64,000 nucleotides of DNA from Micromonospora sediminimaris (GCA_900112325.1 FOLJ01000003.1:186001-250000), one strand, 5' to 3'; counted from the first letter of the stretch, positions 10,985 to 22,425 are shown. The notes: a model not told the origin generated them from the sequence alone. Numbers and translations: made by a program.

Positions 10985-12655
10985 ATGAGCGGTGTGGCAG
11001 CGGGCGACAAGTACGTCGTCGGCGTCGACTACGGCACCCTGTCGGGGCGGGCCCTGGTGGTCCGCGTCCGCGACGGTGCCGAGCTGGGGACCGCGGTGCA
11101 CGAGTACCGCAACGCGGTGATCAGCTCAGCGCTGCCGGACGGGGGTACGCCGCTGCCGCCGGACTGGGCGTTGCAGGACCCGGAGGACTACCGCGACGTG
11201 CTGCGCCACGCGGTGCCGGCGGCGGTGGCCGCCGCCGGGATCGACCCGGGCGACGTGGTCGGCATCGGCACCGACTTCACCGCCTGCACCGTGCTGCCGA
11301 CGCTGGCCGACGGTACGCCGTTGTGCGAGGTGCCGGAGCTGCGGCAGCGTCCGCACTCCTGGGTGAAGCTCTGGAAGCACCACGCCGCCCAGCCGCACGC
11401 CGACCGGATCAACGCGTTGGCCCACGAACGTGGCGAGCCCTGGATCGGTCGCTACGGCGGGAAGATCTCCGCCGAGTGGCAGTTCGCCAAGGGCTTGCAG
11501 ATCCTGGAGGAGGATCCGGAGGTCTACCACCGGGCCGAGCGGTTCATCGAGGCGGCGGACTGGATCATCTGGCAGTTGTGCGGTGTCGAGACCCGCAACG
11601 TCTGCACCGCCGGCTACAAGGGCATCCACCAGGACGGCAGCTACCCGTCGGCGGAGTACCTCACGGCGCTCAACCCCGGTTTCGGTGACTTCGTGGCCAA
11701 ACTGGACGGCCCGCTGATGCCCCTCGCCGCCCGGGCCGGTGGACTCACCGCCCGTGCCGCGGCCTGGACGGGGCTGCCGGAGGGGATCGCCGTCGCGGTC
11801 GGCAACGTCGACGCGCACGTGACCGCGGCCGCCGCCCAGGCGCTCGACCCGGGCCGGCTGGTGGCGATCATGGGTACCTCGACCTGTCACGTGGTCAACG
11901 GCACCGATCTCGCCGAGGTGGCCGGGATGTGCGGGGTGGTCGACGGTGGCATCAGCTCAGGTGCGTGGGGCTACGAGGCCGGGCAGAGTGGTGTCGGCGA
12001 CATCTTCGGCTGGTTCGTCAAGCACGCCGCGCCGGCTGGCGTCGACTCGCACGAGCGACTCACCGAGCTGGCCGCCGCGCAGCCCGTCGGCGCGCACGGC
12101 CTGGTCGCGCTGGACTGGTGGAACGGCAACCGGTCGCTGCTGGTCAACCACGACCTCAGCGGGTTGATCGTCGGGCTGACCCTGGCCACCCGCCCGGAGG
12201 ACGTCTACCGGGCCCTGCTGGAGGCGACGGCGTACGGCACCAGGATGATCATCGAGGCGTTCGTCGAGGCCGGCGTGCCGGTCGACGACCTGGTGATCGC
12301 CGGTGGCCTCACGTCGAACGAGCTGCTGATGCAGATCTACGCCGACGTCACCAACCGGCCGTTGGGCATCATCGGCTCCGCGCAGGGGCCGGCGCTCGGT
12401 TCGGCGATCCACGCCGCCGTGGCCGCCGGCGCCCACCCCTCGATCCATCACGCGTCGCAGGTGATGGGGCGGATATCGGCGGCGGTCTACCAGCCGGACC
12501 CGGACCGGGTACGCGCCTACGACGCCCTCTACGCCGAGTACCGGGCGCTGCACGACCACTTCGGTCGCGGGGCCAACGACGTGATGCTGCGGCTGCGGGC
12601 GATCCGCAACGCGGCCGTGGAGTCGGCTACGTCGCAGCAGGAGGTCTTCGCGTGA
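10985..12655 (+). CDS. araB: L-ribulokinase
   Basis: The enzyme phosphorylates L-ribulose to L-ribulose 5-phosphate with ATP, the second step of bacterial L-arabinose breakdown. The product has 556 residues, normal for AraB of the FGGY kinase family. Landmarks include V-V-G-V-D-Y-G-T-L-S-G-R near the N-terminus, G-I-G-T-D-F-T-A-C-T, and the late nucleotide-binding G-G-L-T-S-N-E segment. The ATG at 10985 has GGAGGTG upstream; the frame stays open further left but without coding meaning. The last codon overlaps the araD start (GTGA). Confidence 0.95.
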   Translation: MSGVAAGDKYVVGVDYGTLSGRALVVRVRDGAELGTAVHEYRNAVISSALPDGGTPLPPDWALQDPEDYRDVLRHAVPAAVAAAGIDPGDVVGIGTDFTACTVLPTLADGTPLCEVPELRQRPHSWVKLWKHHAAQPHADRINALAHERGEPWIGRYGGKISAEWQFAKGLQILEEDPEVYHRAERFIEAADWIIWQLCGVETRNVCTAGYKGIHQDGSYPSAEYLTALNPGFGDFVAKLDGPLMPLAARAGGLTARAAAWTGLPEGIAVAVGNVDAHVTAAAAQALDPGRLVAIMGTSTCHVVNGTDLAEVAGMCGVVDGGISSGAWGYEAGQSGVGDIFGWFVKHAAPAGVDSHERLTELAAAQPVGAHGLVALDWWNGNRSLLVNHDLSGLIVGLTLATRPEDVYRALLEATAYGTRMIIEAFVEAGVPVDDLVIAGGLTSNELLMQIYADVTNRPLGIIGSAQGPALGSAIHAAVAAGAHPSIHHASQVMGRISAAVYQPDPDRVRAYDALYAEYRALHDHFGRGANDVMLRLRAIRNAAVESATSQQEVFA

Positions 12656-13344
12656 ACGTCGAAGTGAGCCGACAGATCAGCGAATTGCGCGAGAGCGTGG
12701 CCCGGCTGCACGGCGAACTGACCCGGTACGGTCTGGTCGCCTGGACGGCCGGCAACGTCTCCGCCCGGGTACCCGGGCACGAGCTGATGGTGATCAAGCC
12801 GAGCGGCGTCGACTACGACGACCTGTCGGCCGACAACATGGTGCTCTGCGACCTCGACGGCGTGCCGGTCGAGGGGGAACTGTCGCCGTCGAGCGACACC
12901 GCGGCGCACGCCTACGTCTACCGCGCCATGCCCGAGGTGGGCGGCGTCGTGCACACCCACAGCACGTACGCCACCGCCTGGGCGGCGCGGGGCGAGTCGA
13001 TCCCGTGCCACCTCACCGCGCAGGCCGACGAGTTCGGCGGGGAGATCCCCGTGGGCCCGTTCGCCCTGATCGGCGGCGACGATATCGGCAAGGGGATCGT
13101 CAGCACCCTCACCGGGCACCGATCGCCCGCGGTGCTGATGCGCAACCACGGCGTCTTCACCATCGGGCGCAACGCCCGGGCCGCGGTCAAGGCCGCGGTG
13201 ATGTGTGAGGACGTCGCCCGAACCGCGCACCTGGCGCGCGCGCTCGGGCAACCGGTGCCGATGGCGCAGGCCGACATCGACGCCCTCTACGACCGCTACC
13301 AGAACGTCTACGGCCAACGTTCTTCGCCCCCGGCGAACTCCTGA
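12652..13344 (+). CDS. araD: L-ribulose-5-phosphate 4-epimerase
   Basis: This 230-residue class II aldolase-fold enzyme converts L-ribulose 5-phosphate to D-xylulose 5-phosphate, which enters the pentose phosphate pathway. The zinc ligands are visible in V-V-H-T-H-S and in the later R-N-H-G-V-F segment, with G-N-V-S-A-R near the start and S-P-S-S-D-T-A-A-H in the middle. The GTG start overlaps the araB stop codon, so translation is coupled. Length equals the usual 231 residues of AraD. Confidence 0.95.
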   Translation: MNVEVSRQISELRESVARLHGELTRYGLVAWTAGNVSARVPGHELMVIKPSGVDYDDLSADNMVLCDLDGVPVEGELSPSSDTAAHAYVYRAMPEVGGVVHTHSTYATAWAARGESIPCHLTAQADEFGGEIPVGPFALIGGDDIGKGIVSTLTGHRSPAVLMRNHGVFTIGRNARAAVKAAVMCEDVARTAHLARALGQPVPMAQADIDALYDRYQNVYGQRSSPPANS

Positions 13345-13346
13345 CC

Positions 13347-13366
13347 GACCCGGTGAACCGGGTCGC
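13347..13366 (+). terminator. Small hairpin after araD
   Basis: CGACCCGG (13347-13354) pairs with CCGGGTCG (13359-13366) around a TGAA tetraloop. It starts right after the araD stop, so it may attenuate transcription or protect the araBD part of the message. Confidence 0.5.
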
Positions 13367-13465
13367 CTGGCACCACCTGACGCACAGATTCCGCACCACC
13401 AGCGCTGGCTGCTCGTGTACCTCTGCGGCCGGCGTGGACAACCGCACCCCACCCGAGGAGATCCG

Positions 13466-14470
13466 ATGAGGAACATGCGAATGCCCATGGCGCGTCGGCG
13501 CGCCATCGCGGTCGTCGCCGCCGTGCTGCTCGCCGGCGGCGTGGCGGCCTGCGGCAACAGCGACACCGGCGGCGGCGACGGAGGCGACGACGGCAAGCTC
13601 GTCCTGGGCTTCTCCCAGGTCGGCGCGGAGAGCGGCTGGCGTACGGCCAACACCAACTCCATCAAGGAGGCGGCGGCCGAGGCCGGCATCGAGCTGAAGT
13701 TCGACGACGCGCAGCAGAAGCAGGAAAACCAGATCAAGGCCATCCGCAACTACATCCAGCAGAAGGTCGATGTGATCGCCTTCTCGCCGGTGGTGGAGTC
13801 GGGCTGGGACACGGTGCTCAAAGAGGCCAAGGACGCCGGCATCCCGGTCATCCTGACCGACCGCGCCGTGGACTCCGCCGACAAGTCGCTCTACAAGACC
13901 TTCCTCGGCTCTGACTTCGTCAAGGAGGGCCGGCTCTCCGGCGAGTGGCTGGTGGAGAACAAGAAGGACGCGACCGGCGACGTGAACATCGTCGAGTTGC
14001 AGGGCACCACCGGCTCCGCCCCGGCCAACGACCGGAAGAAGGGCTTCGCCGAGGCGATCGCGGCCGACCCCAAGCTGAAGGTCATCGCTTCCCAGTCCGG
14101 TGACTTCACCCGCGCGGGCGGCAAGCAGGTGATGGAACAGTTCCTGAAGGCCCACCCGAAGATCGACGTCCTCTTCGCGCACAACGACGACATGGGTCTG
14201 GGCGCGCTGGAGGCGATCACCGCGGCGGGCAAGGAGCCGGGCAAGGACATCACCATCATCACCATCGACGCGGTCAAGGACGGCATGCAGGCCCTGGCCG
14301 ACGGCAAGTTCAACTTCATCGCGGAGTGCAGCCCGCTGCTCGGCCCACAGCTGATGGACCTGGCCAAGAAGGTGCACGCCGGCGAGGAGGTGCCGCCGCG
14401 GATCGAGACCGAGGAGACTACCTTCACCCAGGAGCAGGCCAAGGAGGCCCTGCCCAACCGCAAGTACTGA
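13466..14470 (+). CDS. ytfQ: YtfQ-type furanose-binding lipoprotein
   Basis: This 334-residue lipoprotein is the receptor of the second sugar importer. The signal ends V-A-A-C (Cys29). The mature protein matches YtfQ, the galactofuranose-binding protein of E. coli, along its length: L-G-F-S-Q-V-G-A-E-S-G-W-R near the start, Q-Q-K-Q-E-N-Q-I-K-A, then V-E-L-Q-G-T-T-G, Q-S-G-D-F-T-R and A-H-N-D-D-M. Its place between araD and araA suggests that the ligand here is L-arabinose, perhaps in furanose form. The ATG at 13466 has CGAGGAG upstream. A closely placed ATG cluster (13466, 13475, 13484) leaves slight doubt about the exact start. Confidence 0.9.
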   Translation: MRNMRMPMARRRAIAVVAAVLLAGGVAACGNSDTGGGDGGDDGKLVLGFSQVGAESGWRTANTNSIKEAAAEAGIELKFDDAQQKQENQIKAIRNYIQQKVDVIAFSPVVESGWDTVLKEAKDAGIPVILTDRAVDSADKSLYKTFLGSDFVKEGRLSGEWLVENKKDATGDVNIVELQGTTGSAPANDRKKGFAEAIAADPKLKVIASQSGDFTRAGGKQVMEQFLKAHPKIDVLFAHNDDMGLGALEAITAAGKEPGKDITIITIDAVKDGMQALADGKFNFIAECSPLLGPQLMDLAKKVHAGEEVPPRIETEETTFTQEQAKEALPNRKY

Positions 14471-14478
14471 TGACGCAT

Positions 14479-14506
14479 GGGGCCGCCGCACCCACGTGGC
14501 GGCCCC
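14479..14506 (+). terminator. First hairpin between ytfQ and ytfR
   Basis: GGGGCCGCC (14479-14487) pairs with GGCGGCCCC (14498-14506) just after the ytfQ stop. Confidence 0.55.
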
Positions 14507-14557
14507 GCCGCGTCGCCCATTCCTGACGGACTGGGCGTCCGGCCCGACGTCCCGTGC

Positions 14558-14597
14558 CACGCCGCCCGGCCGGCCCGCTGGCCGGCCGGGCGGCGTG
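14558..14597 (+). terminator. Second, stronger hairpin between ytfQ and ytfR
   Basis: A perfect 17-bp stem (14558-14574 with 14581-14597) encloses a 6-base loop. With the first hairpin it should cause partial termination, favouring the receptor message over the ATPase and permease genes. Confidence 0.65.
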
Positions 14598-14649
14598 CCG
14601 GGAGAACTGGCCCTTCCGCATCGATGAAAATTAGAAGAGGATCGATGGG

Positions 14650-16187
<1,538 letters not shown>

Positions 16188-16191
<4 letters not shown>

Positions 16192-17261
16192 GCGACGCCG
16201 GGAACCGCTTCCGTACCATGCTCGGCCACCGGCTCTTCTGGCCGGTCGCCGTGCTCGTGGTCATGTTGGCGGCCAACACCATCTACCGTCCGGGGTTCCT
16301 GGCCATCGAGGTCAACAACGGGCACCTGTACGGCACCCCGATCGACATCCTGCGGTTGAGCGCCCCGCTGATCCTGGTCGCGCTGGGCATGACCCTGGTG
16401 ATCTCGACCGGCGGCATCGACCTGTCGGTCGGCTCGCTCTGCGCGATCAGCGGCGCCATCGCCTGCCTCTACATCAGTCGGGCACCGGACCAGAACAACC
16501 TCGTCACCGTGCTGACCGCGCTCGCGATGGCGCTCGGGGTCGCGCTGGTGCTCGGTGCCTGGAACGGGGTCCTGGTCTCCGTCATCGGCATCCAACCGAT
16601 CATCGCCACGCTCATCCTGATGGTGGCCGGTCGGGGCCTCGCACAGTTGATCGCCGAGGGCCAGATCATCACCATCAACTCCGGGCCGTACCGGGCGATC
16701 GGGCTGGGGCACCTGTTGACCCTGCCCCTGGCGATCTTCATCGCCCTGGCCGCGGCCCTACTCGTCGCGGCGTTCACCCGCCGTACCGCGCTCGGCATGA
16801 TCGTCGAGTCGGTCGGCGGTAACCGGGAGGCCAGCCGGCTGGCCGGCATCCGGTCCGGTCGGGTCGTCTTCCTCGTCTACGTGGTCAGCGCCGCCTGTGC
16901 CGCGATCGCCGGGTTCATGATGACCGCCAACGTCTCCAGCGCCGACGGCAACAACACCGGCCTGTGGGTGGAGCTGGACGCGATCCTCGCGGTCGTCATC
17001 GGCGGCACCTCGCTCGCCGGTGGCCGGTTCTACCTCGGCGGCACCATCCTCGGCGCCCTGATCATCCAGACCCTCACCACCACGGTGTACGCCATGAACA
17101 TCTCACCCCAGACGGCGCTGCTGTTCAAAGCGGTAGTCGTCATCGCCGTCTGCCTCATCCAGGCGCCGGCCTTCCGGGCGAAGTTCCGCCGTCGACGGCC
17201 CGGGGCACCGCCGCCGCCCCAGCCGTCTCCGCAGCGGCAGAAGGAGCAGGTGCCGGCATGA
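16188..17261 (+). CDS. ytfT: YtfT-type permease of the sugar importer
   Basis: This 357-residue integral membrane permease has the family signature S-T-G-G-I-D-L-S-V-G-S near residue 80, V-G-G-N-R-E-A-S-R-L-A-G-I in the cytoplasmic coupling region, and about nine hydrophobic segments. The tail is proline-rich and cytoplasmic. It pairs with the YjfF-type permease downstream to form a heterodimeric channel, as in E. coli YtfT-YjfF. The ATG overlaps the ytfR stop codon. The last codons (G-C-C-G-G-C-A-T-G-A in DNA) are repeated 80 bp later at the start of the next gene. Confidence 0.9.
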
Positions 17262-17342
17262 GCGAGCGTCAGCGAGCGAATCGTCAGTTCAGGGTGTTGG
17301 TGCCTCATGGCGGCACGGAGCGGAGCGGAGTGTCGGCATGAG
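17251..17342. repeat. 80-bp intervening element bounded by a 12-bp near-direct repeat
   Basis: TGCCGGCATGAG at 17251-17262 recurs as TGTCGGCATGAG at 17331-17342. Between them lies a simple repetitive sequence with GAGCGAGCGTCAGCGAGCG near its left end and GGAGCGGAGCGGAG near its right end. If the 80 bp are removed, the ytfT stop and the yjfF start fall into an ATGA overlap like the other junctions of the operon. This looks like a small inserted repeat element with duplication of the junction. Confidence 0.6.
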
Positions 17343-18324
17343 TACTTTCCCGATCTCCGCTCCGAGTTGGGCCAAGCTGCCTCGGCGGCACATGCCGGTG
17401 CTGGCGACGTTGGCGCTGCTGTTGGTGATGTACGGCATCGGTGTGTCCCAGTACCGGGCGTTCTCCAACGTCCAGGTGGTTTTCAACGTCTTCATCGATA
17501 ACGGTTTCCTACTCGTCATCGCCGTCGGGATGACCTTCGTGATCCTCACCGGCGGTATCGACCTGTCGGTCGGCTCGGTGGCGGCGATGACCGCGATGGT
17601 CTCGGCCTGGTTGTTGCAGTCCGGGCTGCCCGCGTTGCTGGTGCTGGTGATCGCCCTGCTGATCGGGCCGACGCTCGGGTTCCTGATGGGCTGCGCGATC
17701 CATTTCTTCGACATCCAGCCCTTCATCGTCACCCTGGCCGGGATGTTCTTCGCCCGGGGCATGTGCACGTTCATCAGCGACGCGTCGATTCCGATCACCG
17801 ACGGGTTCTGGACCACGATGTCGCAGTACCGGATCGGCGATCCCCGGGGCAACTTCGTCTCGATCAGCGTGCTTGTGGCGTTCGCGGTGGTCCTGATCGC
17901 CGCGTACGTGCTGGCGTACACGCGACTGGGACGCAACGTCTACGCGATCGGCGGCAACCCGCAGTCGGCGCTGCTGATGGGGCTGCCGGTGGGCCGGACC
18001 CGGATCGCGGTCTACACCATCAGTGGCCTGTGCGCGGCGATCGGCGGGATCCTGCTCTCCTTCTACACGCTGTCCGGCGCCCCGTTGATCGCCATCGGGA
18101 TGGAACTCGACGTGATCGCGGCCGTGGTCATCGGTGGCACGGTGCTCACCGGTGGCTCGGGGTACATCTTCGGCACGGTGCTCGGTGTGCTGGTACTCGG
18201 CGTGATCCAGACCTTGATCACCTTCGACGGCAGCCTCAACTCCTGGTGGACCAAGATCGTGATCGGAGGCCTGCTCTTCGCGTTCATCCTGCTCCAGCGC
18301 CTCATCGGCATCCGCTACAAGTGA
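17338..18324 (+). CDS. yjfF: YjfF-type permease of the sugar importer
   Basis: The second permease (328 residues) of the furanose-type importer. It has V-I-L-T-G-G-I-D-L-S-V-G-S near residues 61-73, Y-A-I-G-G-N-P-Q-S-A in the coupling loop and about eight to nine membrane segments. The P-L-I-A-I-G-M-E-L-D-V-I-A-A-V-V-I-G-G-T stretch is typical of YjfF. Spacing to ytfT is 76 bp because of the inserted element. No strong ribosome site precedes the ATG, so this gene may be translated less efficiently than its neighbours. Confidence 0.9.
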   Translation: MSTFPISAPSWAKLPRRHMPVLATLALLLVMYGIGVSQYRAFSNVQVVFNVFIDNGFLLVIAVGMTFVILTGGIDLSVGSVAAMTAMVSAWLLQSGLPALLVLVIALLIGPTLGFLMGCAIHFFDIQPFIVTLAGMFFARGMCTFISDASIPITDGFWTTMSQYRIGDPRGNFVSISVLVAFAVVLIAAYVLAYTRLGRNVYAIGGNPQSALLMGLPVGRTRIAVYTISGLCAAIGGILLSFYTLSGAPLIAIGMELDVIAAVVIGGTVLTGGSGYIFGTVLGVLVLGVIQTLITFDGSLNSWWTKIVIGGLLFAFILLQRLIGIRYK

Positions 18325-18351
18325 CCGCCCCTCTCGCGGAAGGCAACTCCC

Positions 18352-19854
18352 ATGGCAACACACCCTGAACCCGAGGTCTGGTTCCTCACCGGAAGCCAGG
18401 CAATGTACGGCGAGGACACGCTCCGGCAGGTGGCCGACCAGTCCCGTCAGATCGCCGCTCTGCTCGACGAATCGCCGCACATTCCCGCCCGGGTGGTCTG
18501 GAAGCCGGTCCTGACCACCAGCGCCGACATCCTGCGGACCTGCCGGGATGCCGCGTCGCAGGGGGCGGTCGGGGTGATCGCCTGGATGCACACCTTCTCG
18601 CCAGCGAAGATGTGGATCTCGGGCCTGGACGCGTTGCAGACGCCGTTGCTGCACCTGCACACCCAGGCCAACGTCCTGCTGCCGTGGGACGAGATCGACA
18701 TGGATTTCATGAACCTCAACCAGGCCGCGCACGGCGACCGGGAGTTCGGGTACATCCAGACCCGGCTCGGGGTGGCCCGCAAGACGGTCGCCGGGCACGT
18801 CTCCGACCCCCGGGTGGTCTCCCGCGTCGGTGCCTGGACCCGGGCGGCGATCGGCTGGTCGGCCATGCGCTCGCTGCGGCTGGCGCGATTCGGCGACAAC
18901 ATGCGCGACGTGGCCGTCACCGAGGGGGACAAGGTCGAGGCGGAGCTGCGCTTCGGCGTCTCGGTGAACACGTACGGGGTCAACGACCTGGTGCGGGTGG
19001 TCGACGAGGTGTCCGAGGCGCAGATCGACGATCTGGTCAAGGAGTACGACGACACCTTCCGGGTCGCCCGCGAGCTACGACCCGGCGGCGAGCGGCACGA
19101 TTCGCTGCGGTACGCCGCCCGGCTGGAGCTGGGGCTGCGCACCTTCCTGGACGCCGGTGGCTTCCGCGCCTTCACCACCAACTTCGAGGACCTGGGCGGG
19201 CTGCGTCAACTGCCCGGCATCGCGGTGCAGCGACTGATGGCCGACGGCTACGGCTTCGGCGGCGAGGGCGACTGGAAGACCTCGGTGCTGGTGCACACCC
19301 TCAAGGCGATGGCCGTCGGCACCGAGGGCGGAACCTCGTTCATGGAGGACTACACCTACGACCTCACCCCCGGCGAGGAACTGGTGCTCGGTGCCCACAT
19401 GCTCGAGGTCTGCCCGTCGATCGCCGGTGACGTGCCGAACGTGGAGATCCATCCGCTGAGCATCGGCGGTCGTGAGGATCCCGTCCGGCTGGTCTTCGAC
19501 GCCGCGCCGGGGCCGGCGGTGGTGCTCGGCCTGGCGGACATGGGCGAGCGTTTCCGGCTGGTGGCCAACGAGGTCGACGTGGTCTCCCCACCGCAACCAC
19601 TGCGCCGGTTGCCGGTCGCCCGGGCGGTCTGGCGGCCGCGACCGCACCTGCCCGGCTCCGCCGAAGCGTGGATCACCGCTGGCGCGCCCCACCACACCGT
19701 GTTGTCCCAGGCGGTCGGGGTGGAGGAGTTGCACGACCTCGCCGAGATGAGCCGTACCGAACTCGTCGTCATCGACGCCGAGACCGATCCCCGGCGGTTC
19801 GCCGACGAGCTGCGCTGGAACCAGGCGTACTACCGGCTGGCCCGGGGGTTCTGA
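18352..19854 (+). CDS. araA: L-arabinose isomerase
   Basis: This 500-residue cytoplasmic enzyme converts L-arabinose to L-ribulose, the first catabolic step. The catalytic and metal-binding residues are in place: E305 in G-G-E-G-D-W-K, E332 in S-F-M-E-D-Y-T-Y, H349 in G-A-H-M-L-E-V and H447/H448 in A-P-H-H-T-V. The N-terminal [10 protein letters not shown] and T-Q-A-N-V-L-L-P-W motifs are also typical. Length equals that of the E. coli enzyme. GGAAGG lies upstream of the ATG. It is the last gene of the operon and is followed by a strong hairpin. Confidence 0.96.
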   Translation: MATHPEPEVWFLTGSQAMYGEDTLRQVADQSRQIAALLDESPHIPARVVWKPVLTTSADILRTCRDAASQGAVGVIAWMHTFSPAKMWISGLDALQTPLLHLHTQANVLLPWDEIDMDFMNLNQAAHGDREFGYIQTRLGVARKTVAGHVSDPRVVSRVGAWTRAAIGWSAMRSLRLARFGDNMRDVAVTEGDKVEAELRFGVSVNTYGVNDLVRVVDEVSEAQIDDLVKEYDDTFRVARELRPGGERHDSLRYAARLELGLRTFLDAGGFRAFTTNFEDLGGLRQLPGIAVQRLMADGYGFGGEGDWKTSVLVHTLKAMAVGTEGGTSFMEDYTYDLTPGEELVLGAHMLEVCPSIAGDVPNVEIHPLSIGGREDPVRLVFDAAPGPAVVLGLADMGERFRLVANEVDVVSPPQPLRRLPVARAVWRPRPHLPGSAEAWITAGAPHHTVLSQAVGVEELHDLAEMSRTELVVIDAETDPRRFADELRWNQAYYRLARGF

Positions 19855-19936
19855 CCGCCCGCTGACGCTGGTGTGGCGGAGCTGCCGTAGCGGCCTCTCC
19901 GCCCCGCCAGCGGCTGCCCGCGCCCGCGGGTGGCAG

Positions 19937-19974
19937 GGTCCCCGGCCGGCGCGCCACCCCGCCGGCCGGGGACC
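19937..19974 (+). terminator. Terminator after araA
   Basis: A perfect 15-bp stem (19937-19951 with 19960-19974) with an 8-base loop ends the arabinose operon. Confidence 0.8.
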
Positions 19975-20019
19975 GCGAGCAGGCTTCTGCGAGCCGTACG
20001 GCGTCGTTGATGTTACGTC

Positions 20020-20048
20020 TTGACGAAGGCCGTGTTATCGCTCACAGT
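20020..20048 (+). promoter_or_regulatory. GH43 promoter with LacI-type operator, distal site
   Basis: The operator TGTTATCGCTCACA lies at 20033-20046. TTGACG (20020-20025) lies upstream, with a weak -10 candidate CACAGT at 20043-20048. Site 3 of eight. Confidence 0.65.
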
Positions 20049-20144
20049 CGTAGTGAAGACGGACGATATCTGTGGCCGTCCGGGACGCGCCACGTTGCTG
20101 TGAAGCTGGTGGTCACCTGATCTCTCCCTTGGGCAGGGCGGTCA

Positions 20145-20158
20145 TGTTAGCGATCACA
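20145..20158 (+). promoter_or_regulatory. GH43 upstream LacI-type operator, proximal site
   Basis: TGTTAGCGATCACA, 112 bp downstream of the distal site and 78 bp before the start codon. Two sites could allow cooperative or looped repression. Site 4 of eight. Confidence 0.7.
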
Positions 20159-20235
20159 CGCCGCACCGGATCAGCGACGGCGTAGGCCGCAGAGGAGCCG
20201 TCCTGTTCGTTCTGCTCGTATCCCGAAGGAGAATC

Positions 20236-22332
20236 ATGATTGCCAATGGTGAGGTCCCACGGACCGCGCCGGGCCGGCGCGGCTGGCTGTCGCGCGCGGC
20301 GGCCATCCTGACGGCGATGGTGGTGGGCGGCTCCCTCGCCGCGGTGGCGCCATCGCCCGCGGCCGCGGCCACGGTGGACACCAACGCCTGGTACGTGCTG
20401 GTCAACCGTAACAGCGGCAAGGCTCTCGACGTCTACAACCTGGCCACCAACGACGGAGCCCGGATCACCCAGTGGTCGCGTAACGACGGAAACCAGCAGC
20501 AGTGGCAGTTCGTCGACTCCGGCGGCGGCTACTACCGGCTCAAGTCGCGGCACTCGGGCAAGGTGCTCGACGTCTACAACTTCTCCACCGCCAACGGCGC
20601 CTCGATCGTGCAGTGGTCCGACCACAACGGGACCAACCAGCAGTTCCGACTGGCCGACTCGGCAGGTGGCTACGTACGGCTGATCAACCGCAACTCCAAC
20701 AAGGTGATGGAGGTGCAGAACGCCTCGACCGCCGACGGCGGCAACATCGTGCAGTACGACGACTGGGGCGGCGCCAACCAGCAGTGGCAACTCGTCCGCG
20801 TCGACGGCGGCGGCAACCCCACCGACCCGCCCCCCGGCGGCAGCTTCACCAACCCCGTCGTCTGGCAGGACTTCGCCGACGTCGAGGTCATCCGGGTCGG
20901 CGAGGTGTACTACATGACCGCCTCCACCATGCACTACTCGCCCGGCGCCCCGATCCTGCGCTCGTACGACCTGGTGAACTGGGAGTTCGCCGGGCACTCG
21001 GTACCCCGTCTGGACTTCGGCACCAAGTACGACCTGCCCGCCGGGCAGCAGGCGTACGTGGAGGGCATCTGGGCCTCGACGCTGAACTACCGGCCGAGCA
21101 ACCAGACCTACTACTGGGCCGGGTGCATCAACTTCGCCCAGACCCACATCTACACCGCGACGGCCGTCGACGGTACCTGGAGCCGGCACGCGACCCTGCC
21201 GCAGTGCTACTACGACGCCGGGATGCTGATCGACGACAACGACACCATGTACGTCGCGTACGGCAACGGCACCATCAGCGTGGCTCAGCTCTCCGCCGAC
21301 GGGCGCAGCCAGGTCCGGGCCCAGCAGGTCTACCAGACGCCGTCGAGCATCGGCACCCTGGAGGGCGCGCGCTTCTACAAGCGCAACGGCGCCTACTACA
21401 TCTGGCTGACCCGCCCGGCCAACGGCCAGTACGTGCTCAAGTCCACAAACGGCCCCTTCGGCCCCTACGAGCAGCGCCAGGTGCTGCTCAACATGCAGGG
21501 CCCGATCTCCGGCGGCGGGGTGCCCCACCAGGGCGGGCTGGTGCAGCTGCCGAACGGATCCTGGTACTACATGGCATTCACCGACGCGTACCCGGGCGGC
21601 CGGATGCCGACCCTCGCGCCGATCAACTGGACCGCGGACGGCTGGCCGCAGGTGCAGACGGTCAACGGCGCCTGGGGCGTCAACTACCCGAACCCGCTGC
21701 CGTTGCGTCCGGTCAAGCCGCTCACCGGCGTCGACACGTTCACCGGCACCACCCTCGGTCCGCAGTACGAGTGGAACCACAACCCCGACAACAGCCGGTG
21801 GTCGGTGAACAACGGGCTTCGGTTGCAGACCGCCACCGTGACCAACGACCTCTACCGGGCACGCAACACGATCACCCACCGAATCCAGGGGCCGACCTCG
21901 ACCGGCACGGTCGAGATCGACTACTCGACGATGCGCGACGGCGATCGTACCGGCCTGGCCATGCTGCGGGACGTCTCGGCGTGGATCGGCGTCCGGCGGG
22001 ACAACGGTGCCACCCGGGTGGTGATGACCAACGGGCTGAACATGAACAGCAACTGGGACACCAGCAGCACCGGTAGCGAGATCGCCAGCGCCGCGGTCTC
22101 CGGTGGGCGGATCTGGCTGCGGGCCAACGCCGACATCCGGCCCGGCTCCGGTCGGCAGGCGCGTTTCTCCTACAGCACCGACGGGGTCAATTTCGTCCCG
22201 CTGGGCAACGCCCTGACGCTCAACAACAACTGGACGTTCTTCATGGGTTACCGGTTCGCCATCTTCAACTACGCCACCCAGGCGTTGGGCGGATCGGTGA
22301 CGGTTCGCCGTTTCGAGTTGGCCACGCCATGA
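20236..22332 (+). CDS. Secreted CBM13-GH43 beta-xylosidase/alpha-L-arabinofuranosidase
   Basis: This 698-residue exported enzyme removes xylosyl or arabinofuranosyl units from plant polymers. After a signal peptide (about 1-46, ending A-A-A) comes a ricin-type CBM13 (about 50-190) with Q-Q-W, Q-Q-F and Q-Q-W motifs, a short proline linker, and a GH43 five-blade propeller. The propeller has the catalytic trio D215 (F-A-D-V-E-V), D327 (Y-D-A-G) and E376 (T-L-E-G-A-R). A C-terminal concanavalin-like domain (about 495-698) is like the one in GH43 xylosidases. GAAGGAG lies just before the ATG. Two operators upstream place it in the LacI regulon. Exact specificity cannot be read from the sequence. 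Confidence 0.88.
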   Translation: MIANGEVPRTAPGRRGWLSRAAAILTAMVVGGSLAAVAPSPAAAATVDTNAWYVLVNRNSGKALDVYNLATNDGARITQWSRNDGNQQQWQFVDSGGGYYRLKSRHSGKVLDVYNFSTANGASIVQWSDHNGTNQQFRLADSAGGYVRLINRNSNKVMEVQNASTADGGNIVQYDDWGGANQQWQLVRVDGGGNPTDPPPGGSFTNPVVWQDFADVEVIRVGEVYYMTASTMHYSPGAPILRSYDLVNWEFAGHSVPRLDFGTKYDLPAGQQAYVEGIWASTLNYRPSNQTYYWAGCINFAQTHIYTATAVDGTWSRHATLPQCYYDAGMLIDDNDTMYVAYGNGTISVAQLSADGRSQVRAQQVYQTPSSIGTLEGARFYKRNGAYYIWLTRPANGQYVLKSTNGPFGPYEQRQVLLNMQGPISGGGVPHQGGLVQLPNGSWYYMAFTDAYPGGRMPTLAPINWTADGWPQVQTVNGAWGVNYPNPLPLRPVKPLTGVDTFTGTTLGPQYEWNHNPDNSRWSVNNGLRLQTATVTNDLYRARNTITHRIQGPTSTGTVEIDYSTMRDGDRTGLAMLRDVSAWIGVRRDNGATRVVMTNGLNMNSNWDTSSTGSEIASAAVSGGRIWLRANADIRPGSGRQARFSYSTDGVNFVPLGNALTLNNNWTFFMGYRFAIFNYATQALGGSVTVRRFELATP

Positions 22333-22386
22333 GGTGACGGTGGACGGTCCGGCGTCGTACCGATGCCGGGTCGCCACCCACGGACC

Positions 22387-22425
22387 GGGGCCTGTCGCCT
22401 GCCCGCCGAGCGGGCGACAGGCCCC
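22387..22425. terminator. Terminator after the plus-strand GH43 gene
   Basis: A 13-bp perfect stem (22387-22399 with 22413-22425) between two convergent GH43 genes. Confidence 0.7.
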
